64,000 nucleotides of DNA, from positions 62,001-126,000 of the forward strand of contig SUZR01000001.1 of the NCBI GenBank assembly GCA_015059845.1, in the 5' to 3' direction. The notes beneath the pieces were generated by a model. That model saw only the letters and a list, made by a program, of their open reading frames with translations. It had not been told where the DNA came from and made no database searches. A program made the position numbers and the translations under genes. Of this stretch, positions 42,588 to 51,994 are shown in pieces (position 1 is the stretch's first letter; each line of letters starts with the position of its first letter). The stretch is from Rikenellaceae bacterium. Its GTDB lineage: Bacteria; Bacteroidota; Bacteroidia; Bacteroidales; Rikenellaceae.

Positions 42588-45500
42588 AAGAACAGATATT
42601 AAGAAAGTAATGGTAATCGGCTCAGGTCCGATTGTCATTGGTCAGGCTGCAGAGTTCGATTATGCAGGAACACAGGCGTGCTTGGCACTTAAGGAGGAGG
42701 GCTACGAGGTTATTCTCGTAAACTCTAACCCTGCAACTATTATGACCGATACCAATATCGCCGACAAGGTGTATATGGAGCCTCTTACGCTGGAGTACGT
42801 GGCAAAGATTGTACGCTATGAGCGTCCCGATGCTATCGTTCCGGGTTTGGGTGGTCAGACAGGTTTGAACTTGGCCGTGCAGCTCGCTAAGAAGGGCGTG
42901 TTGGACGAGTGCCACGTTGAGATTCTGGGTACTTCATTCAACTCTATCGAGGAGGCTGAGGACCGTGAGCTCTTCAAGGAGTTGTGCTTGCGTATCGGTG
43001 AGCCCGTTCTCCCTTCAGTTGTTGTAAACTCTATGGAGGATGGTGTGAAGGCTGCCGAGGAGATTGGCTATCCCGTTGTGTTGCGCCCTGCATTTACATT
43101 GGGTGGTACAGGCGGCGGTTTTGCCGACAACGAGGAGGAGCTGCGCGAGATTATGCGTAACGCGTTGGTGCTTTCGCCCGTACATCAGGTGTTGGTTGAG
43201 AAGAGTATCAAGGGCTACAAGGAGATTGAGTTTGAGGTGATGCGCGATAGCAATGACACCGCAATCGCAATCTGTAGTATGGAGAACATTGACCCCGTAG
43301 GTATCCACACGGGTGACTCTATGGTTGTGGCTCCTGCGCAGACCTTAACTGACAAGGAGTACCAGCTCCTACGTGGTAGCGCATTGAAGATTATCCGCGA
43401 GCTTAAGATTGAGGGTGGCTGTAACGTGCAGTTTGCTTTGGACCCCCTCTCATTTAAGTACTATATTATCGAGGTTAACCCCCGTGTGTCGCGTTCATCG
43501 GCTTTGGCATCAAAGGCAAGTGGTTTCCCCATTGCTCGCGTAACGGCGAAGATTGCCATCGGTCTTACATTGGACGAGATTATGATTTCTGGTCGCCCTG
43601 CCTGCTTCGAGCCTGCGTTGGATTACGTAGTATTGAAGGTGGCTCGCTTCCCGTTTGATAAGTTTAGCGATGCATCGAATGAGCTGGGTACCCAGATGAA
43701 GGCTACGGGTGAGGTTATGAGCATTGGCCGCACCATTGAGGAGGGTATCTTGAAGGCTATCCGTTCGTTGGAGACAGGTGTCTGCCACATCTACAACAAG
43801 AAGTTTGATGATTGGAAGACCGACGCTCTGTTGGATTATATCCGCAAGGGTACTGACGACCGCATCTACGCCATCGCACAGCTTATCCGCAAAGGCGTTG
43901 ACTTGCTGATTATCTACAACCACACCAAGATTGATATGTTGTTCTTGGAGAAGCTCAAGAACATTGTTGAGATGGAGAAGGTTGTAGCCGAGAATAAGGG
44001 TTGCATCGCAACACTTAAGGAGGCTAAGAAGATGGGCTTTAGCGATAAGTACATCGGCCAGTTGTGGGGTATGTCGGAGGCTGAGATGTTCGAGTTACGT
44101 AAGAAGGAGGGTGTATTCCCCGTATATAAGATTATCGACTCTTGCGCTGGCGAGATTGATACCTATGTACCCTACTTCTACTCTACTTACGAGGCTGAGA
44201 ACGAGTCTGTTCGCAGCGACCGCAAGAAGATTCTTGTATTGGGCTCAGGTCCTATTCGTATCGGTCAGGGTGTTGAGTTCGACTACTCTACCGTTCACGC
44301 TATCTGGACTATTAAGGAGGCTGGTTATGAGGCTATTATCATCAATAATAACCCCGAGACCGTATCAACGGACTACACCATCAGCGATAAGCTCTATTTC
44401 GAGCCTTTGACCGTTGAGGATGTGATGAATGTTGTTGAGCTGGAGCAGCCTGAGGGTATCGTTGTATCGCTCGGTGGCCAGACTGCAATTAACTTGGCAG
44501 AGCCTTTGGCTGATTTGGGTGTTAATATTATCGGTACAGGTATTCAGGCTATCAACAACGCTGAGGACCGCAAGTGCTTCGAGCGTATTATGAACGAGGT
44601 AGGTATTCCTCAGCCCAAGGCTAAGGCTGTAACCGATATCGAGTCGGGTGTTGAGGCGGCAAACAATATCGGCTATCCCGTATTGGTTCGTCCGAGCTTC
44701 GTGCTTGGTGGTCGCGCAATGCAGATTGTGGGTAACGAGGAGACTCTGCGCCACTACCTGCGTTCGGCTGTAGAGATTAACGAGAAGTCACCCGTATTGG
44801 TTGATAAGTATATTCAGGGTAAGGAGTTGGAGGTTGATGCAATCTGCGACGGCAAGGATGTTTATATCCCTGGCATTATGGAGCACGTTGAGCATACAGG
44901 TATCCACTCTGGTGACTCAATCAGCGTATATCCTACCTTCAGCGTAAGCCAGCAGGTGAAGGATACCATCATCGAGTACACTCGTCAGTTGGGCTTGGCT
45001 ATCGGTATCGTGGGTCTGTTCAACATCCAGTTTATCGTGGATGAGCAGGAGAAGGTATATGTAATCGAGGTTAACCCCCGTTCATCACGTACCGTGCCCT
45101 TCCTCTCAAAGTCAACAGGCGTGCCTATGGCTAAGATTGCTACAATGGTTATCCTGGGTCACTCACTCAAGGAGCAGGGCATCACCGAGATTTACGGAAA
45201 GGAGAGCACTCGTTGGTTTGTTAAGTCTCCCGCATTCTCATTCGCTAAGATTCGTGGCGTAGATTCATACCTCTCGCCTGAGATGAAGTCAACGGGTGAG
45301 GCTATCGGTTACGACGTAAGCCTTAACCGGGCTCTTTACAAGTCATTGCAGTCATCGGGTGTTGCCGTTGCAAACTATGGTACTATCTTCGTTACTATCG
45401 CCGATGCAGATAAGGAGCGCGCACTGCCCTTCATCCGTCGTTTCTACGACCTCGGCTTTAATATCGAGGCTACGGGTGGAACGTGCGAGTTCTTGCGTAA

Positions 45501-45762
45501 CAATGGCGTCCGTACTCGTCACCTGCTTAAGATTAGCGAGGGCTCAACTGAGATTTACGATGAGTTGCGCAAGGGTCACGTGACCTATGTTATCAATACT
45601 ATCGACGTAAACCAACATAGCACACGTCGTGATGGTTACGAGATTCGTCGTGCTGCGGCAGAGAATAATGTTACATTGTTTACATCGTTGGAGACTGTAA
45701 GCGTATTGCTCAACGTCTTGGAGGAGATTACATTGGGGGTTTCAACCATCGACGCTAAGTAA
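42580..45762 (+). CDS. carB: Carbamoyl-phosphate synthase large subunit
   Basis: CarB makes carbamoyl phosphate from bicarbonate, ammonia and two ATP. The 1060-aa protein has two ATP-grasp halves (GSGPIVIGQAAEFDYAGTQAC near residue 12 and GSGPIRIGQGVEFDYSTVHA near 555), the oligomerisation region between, and the C-terminal MGS-like allosteric domain (from about 930, LGFNIEATGGTCEFLRNNGV). Key residues in EVNPRVSRSSALASKASGFPIA and EVNPRSSRTVPFLSKSTG are intact. Overlap with carA suggests tight coupling. Confidence 0.97.
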   Translation: MPRRTDIKKVMVIGSGPIVIGQAAEFDYAGTQACLALKEEGYEVILVNSNPATIMTDTNIADKVYMEPLTLEYVAKIVRYERPDAIVPGLGGQTGLNLAVQLAKKGVLDECHVEILGTSFNSIEEAEDRELFKELCLRIGEPVLPSVVVNSMEDGVKAAEEIGYPVVLRPAFTLGGTGGGFADNEEELREIMRNALVLSPVHQVLVEKSIKGYKEIEFEVMRDSNDTAIAICSMENIDPVGIHTGDSMVVAPAQTLTDKEYQLLRGSALKIIRELKIEGGCNVQFALDPLSFKYYIIEVNPRVSRSSALASKASGFPIARVTAKIAIGLTLDEIMISGRPACFEPALDYVVLKVARFPFDKFSDASNELGTQMKATGEVMSIGRTIEEGILKAIRSLETGVCHIYNKKFDDWKTDALLDYIRKGTDDRIYAIAQLIRKGVDLLIIYNHTKIDMLFLEKLKNIVEMEKVVAENKGCIATLKEAKKMGFSDKYIGQLWGMSEAEMFELRKKEGVFPVYKIIDSCAGEIDTYVPYFYSTYEAENESVRSDRKKILVLGSGPIRIGQGVEFDYSTVHAIWTIKEAGYEAIIINNNPETVSTDYTISDKLYFEPLTVEDVMNVVELEQPEGIVVSLGGQTAINLAEPLADLGVNIIGTGIQAINNAEDRKCFERIMNEVGIPQPKAKAVTDIESGVEAANNIGYPVLVRPSFVLGGRAMQIVGNEETLRHYLRSAVEINEKSPVLVDKYIQGKELEVDAICDGKDVYIPGIMEHVEHTGIHSGDSISVYPTFSVSQQVKDTIIEYTRQLGLAIGIVGLFNIQFIVDEQEKVYVIEVNPRSSRTVPFLSKSTGVPMAKIATMVILGHSLKEQGITEIYGKESTRWFVKSPAFSFAKIRGVDSYLSPEMKSTGEAIGYDVSLNRALYKSLQSSGVAVANYGTIFVTIADADKERALPFIRRFYDLGFNIEATGGTCEFLRNNGVRTRHLLKISEGSTEIYDELRKGHVTYVINTIDVNQHSTRRDGYEIRRAAAENNVTLFTSLETVSVLLNVLEEITLGVSTIDAK

Positions 45763-45764
45763 TT

Positions 45765-46505
45765 ATGTATAAGAAAGGAATATATAAAGTTGTTGCTAAC
45801 GAGCCCCTTACGCCCGATGTGTGGCGTATGGTGCTCGCGGGTGACACGCAGTGGATTACGCGTCCCGGCCAATTCGTTAATATCGAGTTGGAGGGCCTGT
45901 ATCTGCGTCGCCCTATCTCAATATCGGATTGGAGTGAGGATACTATCACCATAATCTATAAAGTTGTGGGTCGCGGTACCGAGCAGATGAGCCGTATGAC
46001 GGAGGGTCAGGAGCTGGATGTCTTGACTGGTCTGGGAAATGGCTTTGATGCAGATGTGGAGTGCCAGCGTCCGCTGCTTGTAGGTGGAGGTGTGGGTGTC
46101 CCCCCACTCTACCGTTTGGCAAAGGAACTTATTGCGCGTGGCCGTAAGGTGAGTGTTGTGTTGGGATTCAATACGGCGAAAGAACTTTTCTATGCTGACG
46201 AGTTCCGCGCTTTGGGCGCTGATGTATATGTTTCGACTGCCGATGGCTCAGTAGGTACGAAGGGTTTCGTTACAGATGCTATTCGAGAGAACGGCGTTGA
46301 CTTCGACTTCTTCTATTCGTGCGGTCCGTTGCCAATGTTGAAGGCGTTGTGCGATTGCACCGATGTGAGCGGTGAGCTGTCGTTTGAGGAGCGTATGGGT
46401 TGCGGCTTTGGTGCTTGTATGGGTTGTAGCTGCAAGACTCTCGCGGGTAACAAGCGTATCTGCAAGGATGGCCCTGTAATGAAACGTGAAGAGATAATTT
46501 GGTAA
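45765..46505 (+). CDS. pyrK: Dihydroorotate dehydrogenase electron-transfer subunit
   Basis: PyrK carries FAD and a [2Fe-2S] cluster and passes electrons from the PyrD flavin to NAD+. The 246-aa protein has the FAD motif RRPISISDW near residue 49, the NAD-binding GGGVGVPPLYRLA near residue 108, and the C-terminal cluster ligands C213, C218, C221 and C233 in GCGFGACMGCSC...RIC. It precedes pyrD by 3 nt, the normal class 1B pair. Confidence 0.95.
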   Translation: MYKKGIYKVVANEPLTPDVWRMVLAGDTQWITRPGQFVNIELEGLYLRRPISISDWSEDTITIIYKVVGRGTEQMSRMTEGQELDVLTGLGNGFDADVECQRPLLVGGGVGVPPLYRLAKELIARGRKVSVVLGFNTAKELFYADEFRALGADVYVSTADGSVGTKGFVTDAIRENGVDFDFFYSCGPLPMLKALCDCTDVSGELSFEERMGCGFGACMGCSCKTLAGNKRICKDGPVMKREEIIW

Positions 46506-46508
46506 GAG

Positions 46509-47435
46509 ATGGCTATGGAGAAGAATTTTGATTTGTCGGTTGAGTTGTGTGGCGTGAAGCTGGACAACCCCGTGATTCCCGCGAGCGGAACATTTGGTTT
46601 TGGCCGCGAGCATAATGAGTTTTACGATATCAATATCCTTGGCTCAATCTCTGTGAAGGGTACTACACGTGAGGCGCGCTTTGGTAATCCGACACCTCGT
46701 ATTGCTGAGTGCCGTTCGGGAATGATTAACTCTGTGGGTTTGCAGAATCCTGGTGTTGATGCTGTTATAGCGCACGAGTTGCCAGAGCTGAGAAAAATCT
46801 TCCGCAAGCCTATCGTAGCAAATATCAGCGGCTTCTCGATTGACGAGTATGCCGAGTGCTGCCAGAAGATTGACAAGGAGGAGCAGGTGGCAATTATCGA
46901 GGTGAACGTATCGTGCCCCAACGTGCATAATGGCGGTATGAGTTTCGGTACGCAGCCTGAGATGGCTGCCGAGGTTACCCGTGCCGTGAAGGCCGTTACG
47001 ACCAAGCCGGTATTTATTAAGCTCAGCCCCAATGTAACGGATATCGTGGCTATTGCAAAGGCGTGCGAGGAGGCGGGTGCTGATGGTATCTGCTTGATTA
47101 ACACGTTGCTGGGTATGCGTATTGATACCAAGCGTCGTCGTCCTGTTATCGCTAATAAGATGGGCGGTTTCTCAGGCCCTGCGGTGTTCCCCGTAGCTGT
47201 GCGTATGGTTTATCAGGTGGCTAACGCCTGCTCAATTCCCGTTATGGGATGTGGTGGCGTGGAGAGCGCATCGGATGTTATCGAGATGATGATGGCTGGT
47301 GCTACGGCAGTACAGGTTGGCGCTGCTAATCTCAAAGACCCGTATGCCTGCAAGCGCATCATCGAGGAGCTTCCTGCCGAGATGGAGCGTCTGGGTATTG
47401 AGCGATTGCGAGATATTATCGGAATTGTTAAGTAG
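46509..47435 (+). CDS. pyrD: Dihydroorotate dehydrogenase, class 1B catalytic subunit
   Basis: PyrD oxidises dihydroorotate to orotate with FMN; the class 1B form works with PyrK and NAD+ in the cytosol. The 308-aa protein has the catalytic base C136 in EVNVSCPNVH, typical of class 1 enzymes, the FMN site PVIPASGTFGFG and the C-terminal GCGGVESASDVIEMMMAGA. Last gene of the operon; a terminator shared with the LytTR gene follows. Confidence 0.96.
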   Translation: MAMEKNFDLSVELCGVKLDNPVIPASGTFGFGREHNEFYDINILGSISVKGTTREARFGNPTPRIAECRSGMINSVGLQNPGVDAVIAHELPELRKIFRKPIVANISGFSIDEYAECCQKIDKEEQVAIIEVNVSCPNVHNGGMSFGTQPEMAAEVTRAVKAVTTKPVFIKLSPNVTDIVAIAKACEEAGADGICLINTLLGMRIDTKRRRPVIANKMGGFSGPAVFPVAVRMVYQVANACSIPVMGCGGVESASDVIEMMMAGATAVQVGAANLKDPYACKRIIEELPAEMERLGIERLRDIIGIVK

Positions 47436-47457
47436 AAAAATGACTCTACTAAATAAG

Positions 47458-47485
47458 AAAGGTGCCCGTCAAGGCACCTTTTTTT
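47458..47485. terminator. Bidirectional terminator, pyrD / LytTR gene
   Basis: AAAGGTGCC/GGCACCTTT with a 6-nt loop and long T run lies between converging genes. Confidence 0.9.
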
Positions 47486-47487
47486 AT

Positions 47488-48435
47488 CTACTCATTTGTA
47501 TCATCAGCTATCGTTTCCGATACATCGGCCAATGCTGCTGGATGCTGGCCATTCTTTAATGCCGCAGAGTTGTACTTGTCAATCTTTGATATAAGATTCT
47601 TGAAGTAGCTCTTTGATACGGGTATTGGTCGAATGTCGTCGTGAGAGAGGACTATGTAACGAGCCTTGCCGCCCTTCTTGATATGGTTAATCTTCATTAC
47701 ATTTACCATATACGAGCGTTGGCAACGCACGATACTTGTGTCGGCCAAGCTCTCCTCGATAGTCTTTGTGCGGCTACGAAGCATATATGAGCATAGCTTG
47801 CCACTATTCTCGTAGTGTATCTTGATATAGTTATCCTGCGACTCCATATAATACAGCGAGTCAGAGTTGATAGTGAGCTTTAGCGTGCCGTTGTAGTCAT
47901 AGAAGTTAATGAGCGAGGGATACACCATCGACGACTCGTTGGATAACGACATCTCGTATTGCAACATCTGCAACTCCTCGGCCTTGGCCTTGTAGGCTGC
48001 GTAAAGAGTCAATATAGTATAAGGTATGGCTATGATAAGCAGGATACATCCGAACGATTTAGCCATAATATTTATCAGCGACTCCTCCGAGGGGGTTACA
48101 AATACGTATGTGAAATGGGTGTAAAATATGGATATGATAATCACCTCGGCAACTATCCATAAGATATATTTCCATAAATTGAAGTTGACCTGCGCCTGCG
48201 AATTGTACATTATCAACTTGCTGATAAGCATAATTGCTAATGCCACCAGATAGAACGCAGCAGTCATTCCAAAGTCCTGCAGATTGGTAAGGCTAAACCA
48301 CGCCGTTGAAGAGAAGGGCGAGTATATAGCCATAAACAAAACAGAGAATGTCAGGATGAAAAATACCGACCCCAACAAGTATCTTTTGTCCAATAAAAAC
48401 TTTGGAAGCTCCTTATCTTTATATATATTTGCCAT
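47488..48435 (-). CDS. Membrane-embedded LytTR-domain transcription regulator
   Basis: This 315-aa protein has four N-terminal membrane segments (for example LLGSVFFILTFSVLFMAIYS and AAFYLVALAIMLISKL) to about residue 165. A C-terminal LytTR DNA-binding domain lies at about 190-295 (YYMESQDNYIKIHY, IEESLADTSIVRCQRSYMVNVMKI, IPVSKSYFKNL). It has no receiver domain, so the membrane part may be the sensor, or it may be tethered to a partner. The target is unknown. It is monocistronic and divergent from fabH. Confidence 0.9.
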   Translation of the reverse strand: MANIYKDKELPKFLLDKRYLLGSVFFILTFSVLFMAIYSPFSSTAWFSLTNLQDFGMTAAFYLVALAIMLISKLIMYNSQAQVNFNLWKYILWIVAEVIIISIFYTHFTYVFVTPSEESLINIMAKSFGCILLIIAIPYTILTLYAAYKAKAEELQMLQYEMSLSNESSMVYPSLINFYDYNGTLKLTINSDSLYYMESQDNYIKIHYENSGKLCSYMLRSRTKTIEESLADTSIVRCQRSYMVNVMKINHIKKGGKARYIVLSHDDIRPIPVSKSYFKNLISKIDKYNSAALKNGQHPAALADVSETIADDTNE

Positions 48436-48570
48436 AAATCTTCTATAACCATTGGTGCAAATATCGGAATTTTACTTCAAAAAACATCGGTTTTTACCAC
48501 TAAAAATGTTTGTTTCGTCACAAAAAGGTGTTTTCGACCGCACATTTGCTTGTTTGAGGTTGCTTTTAGA

Positions 48571-48578
48571 TACATTTG
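48571..48578 (+). promoter_or_regulatory. -7 element TACATTTG for fabH-fabF
   Basis: This exact TAnnTTTG match has a TTTG 22 nt upstream (48545-48548). The leader to the fabH ATG is about 70 nt and holds a CAATCGATTG palindrome. Confidence 0.6.
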
Positions 48579-48654
48579 CAGCCGAGTCGGATTAACCCCG
48601 AATCAATCGATTGGTAAACGTAAAGATTGTTTTTAAGAAAACTATTATTTATTA

Positions 48655-49608
48655 ATGAAGATTATTGGAACCGGCAGGGCGCATCCTGCCAAGGTCGTGA
48701 CAAATGCTATGCTTGAGCAGTTCCTTGATACAAGCGACGAGTGGATCAAGACACGCACGGGAATGTCCGAGCGTCGAGTGATTTCATCGGAGAAACTCGA
48801 GGACCTCGCAACAAAGGCTGCTATTCAGGCTATCGAGGATGCTGGCTTGACACCTGATGACATAGATTACATCATTTGTTCAAATGTGGTGAATGAGTAT
48901 ATCACCCCTAGCTTGAGCTGTATTGTTCAAGGCGCAATCGGAGCTAAGTGTGCCTGTGTGGATGTAAATGCAGCCTGCTCAGGTTTTATTTATGCATTAG
49001 ATATGGCCGATGACCGTCTGAAGAGCGGCAAGGCGAAAAATATTTTGGTATTGGGCGCTGAGGAGCCTACTCGTATGGTTGACTGGAGCGACCGCAGCCT
49101 TTGTGTTTTGTTCGGTGATGGCGCTGGCGCAGTTGTTGTTACTGAGGGTGACGGATTGATTTGTTCACGCTTGACAACAGTCAGCAAGGTTGACTGCCTG
49201 CACTACGTTCGCCGCTTGGAGCCTACCCCATATATTACCAAGGAGGAGTATTCTGGCCCGATGTATATGAATGGTAAGGAGGTATTCAAGACCGCTGTTT
49301 TGTCCTCTTCGCGCGACATCAAGACGCTGTTGGATAAGGCAGGCTTGGCACCTTCGGATATTAAATATTATGTGTTGCATCAGGCTAATATGCGAATCAT
49401 CGAGGCTATCGCCAATTGGTTGAAGCTCGATATGTCGCACTTCCCCACCAACGTAGAGCGTTGTGGTAATACCTCTTCGGCAAGTGTGCCTCTGCTTTTG
49501 GATGAGTTGGCACGCGACGGAAAACTGCAGAAGGGTGACAAGATTCTTATGAGTGCTTTCGGTGCTGGATTCACCACGGGTGCTTGTATTATCGAATGGA
49601 CAAAATAA
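48655..49608 (+). CDS. fabH: 3-oxoacyl-[ACP] synthase III (KAS III)
   Basis: FabH condenses acyl-CoA with malonyl-ACP to begin fatty acid synthesis and can set branched or straight chain starters. The 317-aa protein has the Cys-His-Asn triad: C108 in VNAACSGF, H242 in VLHQAN, and N272 in CGNTSSAS. The family start KIIGTGRAHPAKVVTN is present. It is followed by fabF after 18 nt. Confidence 0.95.
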   Translation: MKIIGTGRAHPAKVVTNAMLEQFLDTSDEWIKTRTGMSERRVISSEKLEDLATKAAIQAIEDAGLTPDDIDYIICSNVVNEYITPSLSCIVQGAIGAKCACVDVNAACSGFIYALDMADDRLKSGKAKNILVLGAEEPTRMVDWSDRSLCVLFGDGAGAVVVTEGDGLICSRLTTVSKVDCLHYVRRLEPTPYITKEEYSGPMYMNGKEVFKTAVLSSSRDIKTLLDKAGLAPSDIKYYVLHQANMRIIEAIANWLKLDMSHFPTNVERCGNTSSASVPLLLDELARDGKLQKGDKILMSAFGAGFTTGACIIEWTK

Positions 49609-49626
49609 TAATGCAAAAATAGAATA

Positions 49627-50877
49627 ATGGAACAGAGAGTAGTTATCACCGGTTTGGGCGTAATCACGCCGGTAGGAAACAATGTCAACGATTTTTGGAA
49701 GAATCTCGTAGATGGATATTGCGGTATTGACCATATTAAGGGCTTTGAGGATTACGAGCTTCCCATCAGCGTAGCTGGTCAGGTGAAGGATTTTAATCCC
49801 GAGGAGAATGGCCTTGAGAAGAATGATGTACGTCGCAATGATCTCTATTGCCAGTATGCTATGGCTGCTGCATATCAGGCTATGAAGGATAGCGGTTTGG
49901 TTAGTGGCGAGAATATCGCTCCCGAGCGTCTGGGTACCTATATCGGTTCGGGTATCGGTGGTATGAATACCTTTGTAACCGAGACTACCAAGCTCCTCAA
50001 CGAGGGCGTACGTCGTATCTCTCCGCTCTTCGTGCCTATGATGATTGGTAATATTGCTGCTGGTAATGTTGCTATCAAGTATAATGCTCAGGGTGTTTGT
50101 CTGCCCGTTGTTACAGCTTGTGCTACGGGTACTCACGCCGCAGGTGAGGCATATCGCGCAATCAAGCACGGCTATGCTGATGCAATCATCACAGGTGGTG
50201 CCGAGGCCTCTATCCATCCGTTGGCTATCGGTGGTTTTGCCAATAGCAAGGCACTGACTCGCTCGGAGGACCCGAAGAATGCATCTATTCCCTTCAATGT
50301 AAACCGTAATGGCTTCGTTATGGGTGAGGGTGCAGGTGTGCTTATTTTCGAATCATTGGAGAGTGCACAGAAGCGTGGTGCTAAGATTTACGCCGAGGTT
50401 GTTGGTTATGGTAATAGCTGCGATGCTCACCACGTGACAGCTCCGAGCCCCGATGGTATTCCTGCATCTCGCGCAATCAAGCAGTCGCTCGACGAGGCTG
50501 GCTTCGATTCAGAGAAGGATTTGCTTTACATCAATGCTCACGGTACGAGTACCCCGCTTAACGATAAGTCGGAGACTCGCGCTATCAAGTTGGCATTGGG
50601 TGAGGAGGCTGCACGCAAGGCTATGATTAGCTCAACAAAGTCTATGACAGGTCATATGTTGGGCGCTACGGGTGCTGTGGAGTTGATTGCTGCGGCTCTC
50701 ACGCTTGCAAATGGCGTTGTCGCTCCTACTATCGGTTTGAATGACCCCGATCCCGAGTGTGATTTGGATTATGTTCCCAATGTGGCACGTAAGGCTGACG
50801 TTACTGTGGCTATATCGAACTCTTTAGGCTTCGGTGGTCACAATAGTTGTGTGGCTTTGCGTAAGTGGAATGGCTAA
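49627..50877 (+). CDS. fabF: 3-oxoacyl-[ACP] synthase II
   Basis: FabF elongates acyl-ACP with malonyl-ACP. The 416-aa protein has the KAS I/II triad: C165 in VTACATGTHA, and histidines in NAHGTSTPLND (about 304) and TKSMTGHMLGATGA (about 341). The C-terminal NSLGFGGHNS is normal. It lies directly behind fabH. The next gene, fabG, is separated by a structured leader with its own promoter. Confidence 0.96.
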   Translation: MEQRVVITGLGVITPVGNNVNDFWKNLVDGYCGIDHIKGFEDYELPISVAGQVKDFNPEENGLEKNDVRRNDLYCQYAMAAAYQAMKDSGLVSGENIAPERLGTYIGSGIGGMNTFVTETTKLLNEGVRRISPLFVPMMIGNIAAGNVAIKYNAQGVCLPVVTACATGTHAAGEAYRAIKHGYADAIITGGAEASIHPLAIGGFANSKALTRSEDPKNASIPFNVNRNGFVMGEGAGVLIFESLESAQKRGAKIYAEVVGYGNSCDAHHVTAPSPDGIPASRAIKQSLDEAGFDSEKDLLYINAHGTSTPLNDKSETRAIKLALGEEAARKAMISSTKSMTGHMLGATGAVELIAAALTLANGVVAPTIGLNDPDPECDLDYVPNVARKADVTVAISNSLGFGGHNSCVALRKWNG

Positions 50878-50885
50878 AATTTTTG

Positions 50886-50893
50886 TATATTTG
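50886..50893 (+). promoter_or_regulatory. -7 element TATATTTG heading the fabG leader
   Basis: An exact TAnnTTTG match just after the fabF stop codon would give fabG an approximately 195-nt 5' leader. Confidence 0.55.
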
Positions 50894-50937
50894 CAAAAGG
50901 AAATAAAAACAAGGTGATTAACATCCCTTAATTGCAA

Positions 50938-51023
50938 CTTTGGAGTCGCTTGCGACGACCAAAGCCCCTGCCTGAGGCGGGGGTTGGGGGTGGGTCAGAT
51001 TTGCAAATGCGGACTTGTCCGCA
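50938..51023 (+). other. Structured fabG leader with three consecutive hairpins and a G-rich tract
   Basis: Three stems in a row are visible: CTTTGG-A-GTCGC/GCGAC-GA-CCAAAG (50938-50964), CCCC-T-GCC/GGCGGGG (50965-50982) and TGCGGAC/GTCCGCA with a TT loop (51008-51023). Between the last two is a G-rich run, GGGGGTTGGGGGTGGG (50979-50994). The GC content is much higher than in the surroundings. It may be a cis-acting RNA or an inserted intergenic repeat. Confidence 0.5.
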
Positions 51024-51027
51024 AGGT

Positions 51028-51099
51028 ATGCCGAAAGGAGTGAATGACCTACATATTAGCGCAATAAGGTATATAAGCACCAAAAATCTACTACTATGA
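51028..51099 (+). CDS. Possible 23-codon upstream ORF coupled to fabG
   Basis: The reading begins ATGCCGAAAGGAGTG and ends in TGA within the ATGA that starts fabG. No domain is visible. The exact ATGA overlap would couple its translation to fabG, but a 23-codon ORF can arise by chance. Confidence 0.25.
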   Translation: MPKGVNDLHISAIRYISTKNLLL

Positions 51100-51842
51100 A
51101 ACTTTTGGAAGGTAAGGTAGCTATCGTTACAGGTGCTGCCAGAGGTATTGGTAAGGCTATTGCTTTGCGTTTTGCTGAGCAGGGTGCTAATGTAGCATTC
51201 ACAGACTTGGTTATCAACGAGGCTGCAGAGCAGACACTTGCTGAGCTCGAGGCCTTTGGTGTAAAGGCTAAGGCGTATGCTTCAAATGCAGCGTCATTTG
51301 AGGAGTCTCACGAGGTTGTAAAGCAGATTCTGGAGGACTTCGGTCGTATTGACGTGCTGGTAAACAACGCAGGTATCACTAAGGATGGCCTTATGATGCG
51401 TATGTCGGAGGCTCAGTGGGATGCTGTAATCAACGTAAACCTGAAGTCGGCATTCAATTTTATCCACGCCGTAACACCTATTATGGCTCGTCAGCGCGGT
51501 GGCTCTATTATTAATATGTCTTCGGTTGTGGGCGTATCGGGTAATGCTGGTCAGTGCAACTACTCTGCATCAAAGGCAGGTATGATTGGCCTTGCGAAGT
51601 CTATCGCTAAGGAGATGGGTCCTCGCGGTATTCGTGCTAATGCTATTGCCCCGGGCTTTATCATCACCGAGATGACAAACCAGCTTCCGCAGGAGGTGCG
51701 TGATGCGTGGAACCAGCAGATTCCTCTGCGTCGTGGCGGCACGCCCGAGGATGTTGCTAATGTAGCTCTGTTCCTCGCAAGCGATTTGTCAAGCTATGTA
51801 AGCGGTCAGGTTATCCACTGCTGTGGTGCTATGAATTGCTAA
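51096..51842 (+). CDS. fabG: 3-oxoacyl-[ACP] reductase
   Basis: FabG reduces 3-oxoacyl-ACP with NADPH in the elongation cycle. The 248-aa short-chain dehydrogenase has the cofactor motif TGAARGIGKAIA near residue 12, NNAGITKDGL, and the catalytic Ser-Tyr-Lys in INMSSVVGVSG and CNYSASKAGMIG. The tail GQVIHCCGAMNC is slightly unusual, with three cysteines in the last eight residues. A terminator follows. Confidence 0.94.
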   Translation: MKLLEGKVAIVTGAARGIGKAIALRFAEQGANVAFTDLVINEAAEQTLAELEAFGVKAKAYASNAASFEESHEVVKQILEDFGRIDVLVNNAGITKDGLMMRMSEAQWDAVINVNLKSAFNFIHAVTPIMARQRGGSIINMSSVVGVSGNAGQCNYSASKAGMIGLAKSIAKEMGPRGIRANAIAPGFIITEMTNQLPQEVRDAWNQQIPLRRGGTPEDVANVALFLASDLSSYVSGQVIHCCGAMNC

Positions 51843-51866
51843 TACGAATGTATGATTAATTGTATA

Positions 51867-51897
51867 TGCTCTCACTTTTGAAGTGAGGGCATTTTTT
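51867..51897 (+). terminator. Terminator after fabG
   Basis: TGCTCTCACTT/AAGTGAGGGCA pairs over 11 positions (one GU) with a TTG loop, followed by six T. Confidence 0.88.
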
Positions 51898-51994
51898 GTG
51901 CCTATATATTTTATATATCTATTGTTATTCTCGTGGGAAATTTGTAAATTAGCACTTTGAAAGAGAATATATAAATCAAAAACAATATAATGTT

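Noticed and set aside
51867..51994. A second attenuator in front of pyrF
   Set aside because: The hairpin at 51867-51897 directly follows the fabG stop and serves as its terminator. No leader ORF or second hairpin lies between it and pyrF.
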